Positions 44,678 to 50,401 of a stretch of 50,401 nt of DNA are shown piece after piece. The translations under genes were made by a program, and so were the position numbers. The stretch's first letter is position 1. Each line of letters starts with the position of its first letter. This DNA is from Bacteroidia bacterium (GTDB lineage Bacteria; Bacteroidota; Bacteroidia; B-17B0; Aurantibacillaceae). The notes beneath the pieces were generated by a model. It did no database searches. It worked only from the letters and a program-made list of their open reading frames with translations, and was not told the origin of the DNA. The DNA lies in contig JAEUTN010000009.1 in the NCBI GenBank assembly GCA_016787895.1, positions 1 to 50,401 on the forward strand, written 5' to 3'.

Positions 44678-46888
44678 ATGAGCAAAGAAAAAAACGCATC
44701 ACAAGCCGAATCAACACCTAAGAAAGAGCGCATCAGCGTATTGGAATCAATCAGAAGAAGAACCGGATTGCTGGTAGGCATCGTAGGACTTGCACTGGTG
44801 ATATTTATTCTTGAAAGCCTTCTGGGCTCAGGTTCATCCATTTTTGGGGGTGATGAGCAAACCACGGTGGGTAGCATCAATGGCAAAAAAATCGACCGTA
44901 ACGAGTTTGTTAACCGTATGGAAGGTCAACTGAACAACTACCGTCAGCGTAACCAAAACAACGATGTGGATGAGCAAACACGCGCATCCATCATTGATAA
45001 CATCTGGCAACAGTATATTGTTGATCTGGCTATTCGTCCTCAATTTGATAAAACCGGTATCGTTGTAGGTGAAGATGAATTGTATGATCGCGTGGTGGCT
45101 AACCCTGTACCTTATATCATTCAACAACTCAGCGATCAGCAAACCGGTAAAGTAAACGAGCAGTTCGCAAAAGCCGACGGTTCACTCGATCTGGTGAAAT
45201 GGAAACAGGCCGTGCAAAATTTACCGGCCGATCAGGAGCAGGTATTGCTGGGCATGGAAGAAAACGTAAAAACAACACGTTATTTCGAAAAATTCAGAAT
45301 GCTGGTGTATAAAGGAATGTATGCCACCACAGCTGAACTAAAGGCGAAAGTACTTTCCAGAACTACCAATTTCAACTTTTCATACATCATCAAACGATTT
45401 GATGCTGTTAGCGACAGCAGCGTAAAGGTGAGCGAATCGGATATTGAAAAATATTACAAAGAAAACGCTTACCGTTTCCAAAACCCTGAAACTACGCGCA
45501 GCATTGAATACGTTGCTTTTAACGTAGTTCCAAGCGCTGAAGATATAGCTGCTATCGAGAAAGAAGCACTCAGGGCTGCTGAGGAATTTAAAGGCAAAAC
45601 ACCAGGCGAGGATAGCGTGTACATGGCTCAGGAAAGTGAGAATGGGGAAATTAAAATTGAAAATTTCACACGTAAAACCATGATCGTACGTGATTCCAGC
45701 ATTTACACCTCTGCTCCCGGCACTGTTTTCGGTCCTTACAACGAAGGCGCATATTTCAAAATTTATAAACTTACCGCAGTAAATTCATTGGCTGACAGTG
45801 TAGAGGTTCGTCACATTTTGATTGGCACAAACGACCCTCAAACCCAGCAACCCAAGCGCAGCAAAGAAAGCGCAAAACGCAGTGCAGATAGTTTGCTGAC
45901 TTTGCTGAAAAACAAACAAGCTGATTTTGAAACGCTGGTAGCTACCGTAAGTGATGACATGGGAAGTAAAGCCAAAGGAGGAAGTTATGGCTGGTGGAAC
46001 GAAACCGCCAATTGGGTAGAGCCCTTCAAAAACGCCGGTTTAATGGGTGCTAAAGGGAACATCAGCGTTGTGGAAAGTCAATTTGGCTACCACATTATTG
46101 AAGTGTTGAACGTGAGCAACACGCGACACAACAGTTACAAGATTGCGCAAATTTTCAAAGCCATTCAGGCCAGCGACGAAACCAATCAAAGAATATTCTC
46201 TGAGGCCAGCCAGTTCGCCGGTGAAAACAATACAGCAGAACTTTTTGACAAAGCTGTTGACACTAAAAAATTAACCAAACGTGTTGCCGATAATATTAAA
46301 GAGGGCGACCGTCAATTGCCGGGACTTGAGCAGGCGCGTGAAATGGTGCGTTGGGTATATCAGGCCGAAAAGGGCGATGTGAACATCTTTACCCTTCAAA
46401 ACAAACACGTGGTGGCAAAACTCAGTGGGATACGCAACAAAGGCGTTCTTCCTCTTGAGGAAGTGAAAGAAGAAGTAACCCGATTGGCCATACAACAAAA
46501 GAAAGCCGAAATGTTCAAAGAAGAATTTAATAAGGCAGGCGGCTCTTCCAAATCTCTTGACGCACTCGCCAATGCACTTCGTTTGGAAATCAGGTCTCAG
46601 GAAGGTTTAAACGGTGAAAACGCTTCAATTCAAGGTCTTGGTAACGACAACGGAATTGCAGGCACCGTGCTTGGTTCAAAAGCAGGGGTAATGAGCAAAC
46701 CCATCGTTACCGAAAATGGTGTTGCTGTTGTACTTGTTAATTCAGTGAATCCGGGAAATACCAACACCGATCTGCTTGCCGAAAAAACAGTGGTTGAACA
46801 AGGTCTTAGCAGTCGCAGCGATTACGAAGTGTTCAATGCTTTAAAAGAATTAAGCGCTATTGAGGATCATAAATCCAGAATAGACTAA
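44678..46888 (+). CDS. PpiD-like membrane-anchored peptidyl-prolyl isomerase
   Basis: The 736-residue protein has a short basic cytoplasmic end, a single membrane helix (about residues 27-45, LLVGIVGLALVIFILESLL), a SurA-N-type domain (about 60-200) and a parvulin domain (about 355-460) with VRHILIGTN and the GGSYGWW loop. A second parvulin-like or SurA-C-like part follows. PpiD helps new outer-membrane and secreted proteins fold at the inner membrane's outer face. The start is ATG 44678; an in-frame ATG at 44645 would include promoter DNA. A terminator follows at 46899-46933. Confidence 0.9.
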   Translation: MSKEKNASQAESTPKKERISVLESIRRRTGLLVGIVGLALVIFILESLLGSGSSIFGGDEQTTVGSINGKKIDRNEFVNRMEGQLNNYRQRNQNNDVDEQTRASIIDNIWQQYIVDLAIRPQFDKTGIVVGEDELYDRVVANPVPYIIQQLSDQQTGKVNEQFAKADGSLDLVKWKQAVQNLPADQEQVLLGMEENVKTTRYFEKFRMLVYKGMYATTAELKAKVLSRTTNFNFSYIIKRFDAVSDSSVKVSESDIEKYYKENAYRFQNPETTRSIEYVAFNVVPSAEDIAAIEKEALRAAEEFKGKTPGEDSVYMAQESENGEIKIENFTRKTMIVRDSSIYTSAPGTVFGPYNEGAYFKIYKLTAVNSLADSVEVRHILIGTNDPQTQQPKRSKESAKRSADSLLTLLKNKQADFETLVATVSDDMGSKAKGGSYGWWNETANWVEPFKNAGLMGAKGNISVVESQFGYHIIEVLNVSNTRHNSYKIAQIFKAIQASDETNQRIFSEASQFAGENNTAELFDKAVDTKKLTKRVADNIKEGDRQLPGLEQAREMVRWVYQAEKGDVNIFTLQNKHVVAKLSGIRNKGVLPLEEVKEEVTRLAIQQKKAEMFKEEFNKAGGSSKSLDALANALRLEIRSQEGLNGENASIQGLGNDNGIAGTVLGSKAGVMSKPIVTENGVAVVLVNSVNPGNTNTDLLAEKTVVEQGLSSRSDYEVFNALKELSAIEDHKSRID

Positions 46889-46898
46889 ACGAAAAGTA

Positions 46899-46933
46899 AA
46901 ATCCTCTTCAGAAAACGAAGGGGATTTTTTTTT
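46899..46933 (+). terminator. Rho-independent terminator
   Basis: An 11-bp stem (46899-46909 with 46917-46927, one G-T pair), a 7-base loop and nine T follow the PpiD-like gene stop by 10 bases. Confidence 0.85.
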
Positions 46934-46960
46934 AGTTCCAAAGACCTCTCACTTTTTGAA

Positions 46961-48058
46961 ATGCTGAAAATAAAGGACATCACAAGCTGTTTAGAAGAAC
47001 TCGCCCCGCTTTCATTACAGGAAAGTTATGATAACAGCGGTTTGATTTGTGGCCAGCCTGATTGGGAAGCCAAGGCTGCGTTGTTGAGTTTAGACTGCAC
47101 TGAAGAGATAGTGAACGAAGCCATAGAAACCGGTTGTAATTTAATAATTGCTCACCATCCTCTTGTTTTTTCGGGACTTAAAAAAATAACCGGAAGCAGT
47201 TATGTTGAGCGCGCTTTAATTAAGGCCATACAACACCATATTGCCATTTATGCCTGCCATACCAATCTGGACAATGTAAAACAAGGGGTAAATCAAAAAA
47301 TAGCTGAAAAGTTAGGCCTGCGTGATTTAAAAGTATTATTGCCAAAACAGGACCAATTAAGAAAACTGGTGACCTTTGTGCCGGGCACTCATCTTCACTC
47401 CCTCAGGCAAGCTTTATTTGAACAGGGAGCCGGACACATTGGCAATTACGATTCCTGCAGTTTTGGCACCGAAGGTACCGGAACATTCAGGGGAAACGAG
47501 AAGTCAAGGCCTTTTCTTGGAAAACCCATGGAATTGAGCCAGGAAGCGGAAGTTCGATTGGAACTGATTTACGAAACGGCTCATGAGAAGAGAATGCTGG
47601 AAACGCTCAGGAAAAACCATCCATATGAAGAACCGGCCTTTGATTGTTACCCCATCAGCAACAGTCACCCTGAAATTGGCAGTGGCATGCTGGGCTCTTT
47701 TGAATCGGCGCTTACTGAGACTGAATTTCTGAATCTTCTGAAAACCCAATTAAAGACCAATTGCATACGGCACACTTCTAAATTGAATAAACCCATTCAA
47801 TTGGTGGCATTTTGTGGAGGAAGCGGGCGTTTTTTGCTGAATCAGGCCATTGCCCGAAAAGCCGACGCCTTTGTGACCGCAGACTTTAAATACCACGATT
47901 TTTTCGAGGTGGAAGGAAAACTCCTACTGGCCGACCCCGGACACTTTGAAACTGAGCAATTTACGCCGGAAATATTTTATGGGTGTATTCAAAATAAATT
48001 CCCTAAATTTGCAATCCGTTTATCAAAAATAAACACCAACCCGATACATTACTTCTGA
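46961..48058 (+). CDS. Nif3-like dinuclear metal center protein
   Basis: The 365-residue protein belongs to the Nif3/YbgI family (also annotated GTP cyclohydrolase 1 type 2). The metal ligands are seen in LIIAHHPLVFSGLK (His65, His66), in HTNLDNVKQGVN (about 107-118) and in a late HFETEQF (about 328-334). The extra length over YbgI (about 250) comes from a central CutA/PII-like insertion (about 130-240). Its biochemical role is not settled. It is followed after 4 bases by the zinc-ribbon gene, a pairing I recall from many Bacteroidota and Chlamydia. Confidence 0.92.
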   Translation: MLKIKDITSCLEELAPLSLQESYDNSGLICGQPDWEAKAALLSLDCTEEIVNEAIETGCNLIIAHHPLVFSGLKKITGSSYVERALIKAIQHHIAIYACHTNLDNVKQGVNQKIAEKLGLRDLKVLLPKQDQLRKLVTFVPGTHLHSLRQALFEQGAGHIGNYDSCSFGTEGTGTFRGNEKSRPFLGKPMELSQEAEVRLELIYETAHEKRMLETLRKNHPYEEPAFDCYPISNSHPEIGSGMLGSFESALTETEFLNLLKTQLKTNCIRHTSKLNKPIQLVAFCGGSGRFLLNQAIARKADAFVTADFKYHDFFEVEGKLLLADPGHFETEQFTPEIFYGCIQNKFPKFAIRLSKINTNPIHYF

Positions 48059-48062
48059 CAAG

Positions 48063-48833
48063 ATGAGTTCAAAAATTAAAGAGAAAATCGACGCTTCGGT
48101 TGAAGGAAAATTAAAAAGTCTTTACCAATTACAGCTGATTGATAGTAAAATTGACAAACTGCGTACCATTCGCGGAGAATTGCCTTTGGAGGTGAGTGAT
48201 TTGGAAGATACAGTTGCCGGTTTGGAAACACGTCTTGCCAACATCACTGAAGAAGTTGCAGAACTTGAAAATCAGTTGAACGAAAAAAAACAATCCATTA
48301 AGGATTTTCAATCCAACATTAAAAAATACGAAGCTCAGCAAAGTAAGGTTCGCAATAACCGTGAGTACGATGCGATTACTAAAGAAATCGAATTTCAGAA
48401 TTTAGAAATTCAATTGGCTGAGAAAAGGATTAAAGAAGCGAAAGCCAGCATCATCATTAAAACGGAAGTGCTCGAAAAAAGCAAAGCGGAATTCGAAGAG
48501 CGCAGCAAGGATCTGAAAGCGAAAAAAAGCGAGTTGGATGAAATTATTGCTGAAACCGAAAAGGATGAAAAAGAACTGGTAAAAGAAAGCGAAAAAGCGT
48601 CTGCTGCCATTGAAGATCGTCTCTTAAACGCCTACCGTCGCATTCGTGCCAATTCACGTAACGGTCTTGCCGTTGTTGCTGTTGAACGCGATGCTTGCGG
48701 AGGTTGTTACAATAAAATCCCACCACAGCGTCAGTTAGACATTCGTCTGAATAAAAAGATCATCGTATGTGAACATTGTGGTCGCGTATTGGTGGACGGC
48801 ATGTTGATTCCTGATACAGGAGTGAACGAATAA
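48063..48833 (+). CDS. C4-type zinc ribbon coiled-coil protein (CdsZ-like)
   Basis: The 256-residue protein is a long antiparallel coiled coil (about residues 15-190) followed by a C4 zinc ribbon with Cys pairs DACGGCYNK (about 211-219) and VCEHCGRVL (about 235-243). It resembles Chlamydia CdsZ and Helicobacter HP0958 (FlgZ), which bind RNA or secretion proteins. Target here is unknown. It is coupled to the Nif3 gene by 4 bases, and the tRNA promoter lies just after its stop. Confidence 0.88.
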   Translation: MSSKIKEKIDASVEGKLKSLYQLQLIDSKIDKLRTIRGELPLEVSDLEDTVAGLETRLANITEEVAELENQLNEKKQSIKDFQSNIKKYEAQQSKVRNNREYDAITKEIEFQNLEIQLAEKRIKEAKASIIIKTEVLEKSKAEFEERSKDLKAKKSELDEIIAETEKDEKELVKESEKASAAIEDRLLNAYRRIRANSRNGLAVVAVERDACGGCYNKIPPQRQLDIRLNKKIIVCEHCGRVLVDGMLIPDTGVNE

Positions 48834-48846
48834 TTTTAAAAAATTG

Positions 48847-48877
48847 TTTGCCGATTTAAATTAATCCCATAAATTTG
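48847..48877 (+). promoter_or_regulatory. tRNA-Val promoter
   Basis: TTTG (48847-48850), exactly 19 bases, then TAAATTTG (48870-48877): a perfect Bacteroidota promoter, the same spacing as at the left edge. It ends 11 bases before the tRNA. Confidence 0.75.
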
Positions 48878-48888
48878 CAAACCATTTT

Positions 48889-48963
48889 GGGAGCTTAGCT
48901 CAGCTGGTTCAGAGCACCTGCCTTACAAGCAGGGGGTCACAGGTTCGAACCCTGTAGCTCCCA
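48889..48963 (+). tRNA. tRNA-Val (anticodon TAC)
   Basis: A full cloverleaf: acceptor GGGAGCT/AGCTCCC, D-arm GCTC/GAGC, anticodon stem CCTGC/GCAGG with loop CTTACAA (anticodon TAC), variable loop GGGTC and T-arm ACAGG-TTCGAAC-CCTGT, 75 bases with discriminator A. The 3' CCA is encoded (48964-48966). No mismatch in any stem. Confidence 0.98.
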
Positions 48964-48973
48964 CCACTAAAGC

Positions 48974-49056
48974 AAAAAGCCTTTTCGATATAGTTCGGGA
49001 AGGCTTTTTGCTTTAGTGTCCTGAAGTGAAAGTGCAAAGCGCTTTCTACTTCAGGA
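48974..49056. repeat. Hairpin repeat copy A
   Basis: An 83-bp unit identical to copy B (49075-49157) except at three positions. It holds two hairpins. The first has a 19-bp perfect stem that begins in the tRNA CCA (48965-48983 with 49000-49018, loop 16 bases) and probably terminates the tRNA transcript. The second is GTCCTGAAGT (49018-49027) with ACTTCAGGAC (49048-49057), extended by an inner GAAAG/CTTTC stem with one bulge. Confidence 0.8.
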
Positions 49057-49074
49057 CAGAATAAGTCTATGTTT

Positions 49075-49157
49075 AAAAAGCCTTTTCGATATAGTTCGGG
49101 AAGGCTTTTTGCTTTAGTGTCCTGAAGTGAAAGTGTAAAGCGTTTTCTACTTGAGGA
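49075..49157. repeat. Hairpin repeat copy B
   Basis: The second copy, 101 bases downstream of copy A, 80 of 83 bases identical. Its first hairpin keeps only the inner 10 bp (AAAAAGCCTT / AAGGCTTTTT). The second hairpin is weaker because of a C-to-G change in its right arm. A third, strongly diverged copy seems to lie at about 49183-49218 (AAAAACC, TTCGATA, GGTTTTT). Confidence 0.75.
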
Positions 49158-49299
49158 GAATTTTAGTGCTAAGCACTTATTTGGAAAAACCACTTCGATA
49201 ACGCTTAGTGGGTTTTTGCTTTTCAAAGTTCATGAAACCTATTTGCTCTTTTCTACCTGTTGTAATTGAGCCTATCCGCTTATGTAACTCTAATCTTCC
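49158..49299. other. Gene-free stretch after the hairpin repeats
   Basis: It holds a small hairpin AGTGC-TAA-GCACT (about 49165-49177) and the diverged third repeat (49183-49218). From about 49220 to 49299 I see nothing recognisable and no coding frame of typical composition. Together with 48967-49157 this makes about 330 bases without a gene between the tRNA and the terminator at 49300. Confidence 0.5.
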
Positions 49300-49334
49300 C
49301 CAACAAAAAACCCCCGCTGTTTGGGCGGGGGTTT
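49300..49334 (-). terminator. Terminator of the right-edge T9SS gene, possibly bidirectional
   Basis: A 10-bp GC-rich perfect stem (AAACCCCCGC 49308-49317 with GCGGGGGTTT 49325-49334), a 7-base loop, and six T on the minus strand. It lies about 18 bases past the stop of the gene at 49352. Confidence 0.87.
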
Positions 49335-49351
49335 CTTTAATTGTTGAGTGA

Positions 49352-50401
49352 TTAATTCTGTATAATGATCTTCTGATTCAGGGCAGTGTTTTTGGTTTTA
49401 TCGCTGATGATGTAAATGCCCTCACTCAGGCCTTTTACATTCACCTGGTGATTGTTGCCCGCGTTCAAACTCAGCTCCATCACCACCTGACCCAGTTCAT
49501 TAATGAGCACAAGGTTCAGATCTTCTTTTGAACTGATGTTGAACTCCCCGTTGTTCGGGTTTGGATAGATGCTGATGTGGTTTGCACTGCCATTCGTTTC
49601 TTCAACACCTAGGCAGGCCGATACACGCACGGTTATTGTGGCTGTGTTCATACATCCATTGGCATCAGTGCCCTGTACTGTATACGTAGTGTGGTTTTGC
49701 GGTGATACCGTGACTATGCTGCCCTGACCCACAAACAACCAGTTGTAACTGATGCCCCCTGACGCTGTGAGGTCAGCGCTTTCACCCTTGCAAATCAAGG
49801 TACGGTTGGCAACGGCTGAAGTGGTCACCACCGGTAAAGGGTTCACCTGTATGGTCACCGAATTGCCACCCACACAACTCACGTTATTGCTGGTACTGGT
49901 TGTGCCCAGCATATATGTGGTGTTAAGGGTTGGTCCTATGACTATACTGGCCTGATTAGACAGTAAGTTACCTCCAACCGTCCAGGTGTAAGAGTTGGCC
50001 GGTGCCGAGGAGATGGTAATGGAAGAGCCTATACACACCGCTGTAGGACCGTTAATGCCCGTTACCGGCGTATACGCCTGCACCATCACCGTTTTGCTGC
50101 TGCTGCAACCGCTGTTGGTATAAGTGCCCGTTACCGTGTACACCGTTGTGGCCGGAGGAAATACCAAAGTGGTATTGGTTAATGCTCCTGTGCTCCACAC
50201 ATAGGTATTGGCACCCGTGGCCGTTATCGTTGATGGTCCGTTTAAACACACCAATGTGCGGTTGGGTATCGCGTTCACCGTTGGGTTAGGGTACACAATC
50301 ACTATCTGCTGAATTTGTGAGGCACAGTTAAAGGAATTGGTGCCAACAACCTGATAAGAGGTAGGTATGGACGGAGTATCCACTATGGAAGCGCCTGTAC
50401 C
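49352..50401 (-). CDS. C-terminal part of a secreted Ig-like repeat protein with T9SS sorting domain (partial)
   Basis: The frame stays open to the right edge, so the start is outside the window; the GTG near 50383 is internal. The visible 349 residues hold about three to four Ig-like/PKD-type beta domains with repeating phrases (ANRTLICKGESADL, TVCLNG-type, TYTVQGTDANGC), then a T9SS type A sorting domain (IYPNPNNGEFNIS, ending GIYIISDKTKN and a basic tail). The Ig-like repeats resemble those before the tail of the giant protein at 20543, suggesting a shared architecture. It is probably a surface protein; the N-terminal function is unseen. Confidence 0.88.
   Translation of the reverse strand, partial: GTGASIVDTPSIPTSYQVVGTNSFNCASQIQQIVIVYPNPTVNAIPNRTLVCLNGPSTITATGANTYVWSTGALTNTTLVFPPATTVYTVTGTYTNSGCSSSKTVMVQAYTPVTGINGPTAVCIGSSITISSAPANSYTWTVGGNLLSNQASIVIGPTLNTTYMLGTTSTSNNVSCVGGNSVTIQVNPLPVVTTSAVANRTLICKGESADLTASGGISYNWLFVGQGSIVTVSPQNHTTYTVQGTDANGCMNTATITVRVSACLGVEETNGSANHISIYPNPNNGEFNISSKEDLNLVLINELGQVVMELSLNAGNNHQVNVKGLSEGIYIISDKTKNTALNQKIIIQN

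Noticed and set aside
48909..49226. A 105-codon minus-strand frame across the tRNA and hairpin repeats
   Set aside because: Its end (SYRVRTCDPLLVRQVL) is the antisense of the tRNA, a well-known false gene; the rest is the hairpin repeats read backwards.

Overview
The window looks like chromosomal DNA of a free-living member of the Bacteroidota. Three independent signs support this. Several secreted proteins end in a type IX secretion (T9SS) sorting domain with a Y/F-PNP-type start. Many genes are preceded by the Bacteroidota promoter (TTTG, about 19 bases, then TAnnTTTG). The gene content is also typical of the phylum: a DnaQ-DnaE fusion polymerase, a DUF4290 protein next to murA, 7TMR-DISM histidine kinase, UMF1 permease, and a Nif3/zinc-ribbon pair. 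The order or genus cannot be fixed by eye. No transposase, integrase, phage gene or CRISPR array was seen, and most of the window is housekeeping DNA.

Layout. Bases 1-587 hold no complete gene; they carry two leftward promoters feeding something beyond the left edge. Bases 588-4325 form a tight operon: DUF4290, murA, a thioredoxin-like lipid/periplasm reductase and a thioredoxin-fold/OmpA hybrid. grpE-dnaJ follows at 4402-6115. On the minus strand, 11460-6128 encodes an E1-like/nitroreductase fusion (Rv1355c family), a GNAT-like acyltransferase and a 7TM histidine kinase; a lone receiver protein is divergent at 11570. I regard this as the most interesting candidate system. Bases 12192-20486 carry a Gly-rich T9SS cargo, rpsT, an OmpA-type protein, a UMF1 permease, a DUF4397 T9SS protein, msrB and an aldo/keto reductase.

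Bases 20543-30355 (minus) are one 3270-residue beta-helix repeat protein with a T9SS tail, about a fifth of the window. Next come a LysR regulator and, divergent from it, a small membrane protein, a Thermus-type isocitrate dehydrogenase, a small coiled-coil protein and a DUF6671 zinc-ribbon protein; perfect inverted repeats lie between the two transcripts. Bases 34866-44448 (minus) carry metK, pssA, an ABC-F ATPase, an M48 protease and dnaE. Bases 44678-48833 (plus) carry a PpiD-like foldase, Nif3 and a CdsZ-like zinc-ribbon protein. A tRNA-Val follows, then tandem 83-bp hairpin repeats, and finally the C-terminal part of another T9SS cargo that runs off the right edge.

How they fit together. 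Envelope quality control (PpiD-like, M48, MsrB, TlpA-like, OmpA-like) and large T9SS cargo dominate the accessory content, but no T9SS machinery genes are in the window. The E1/nitroreductase-acyltransferase-kinase-receiver group is the only cluster whose joint job is unknown and whose organisation suggests a dedicated pathway with its own sensor.
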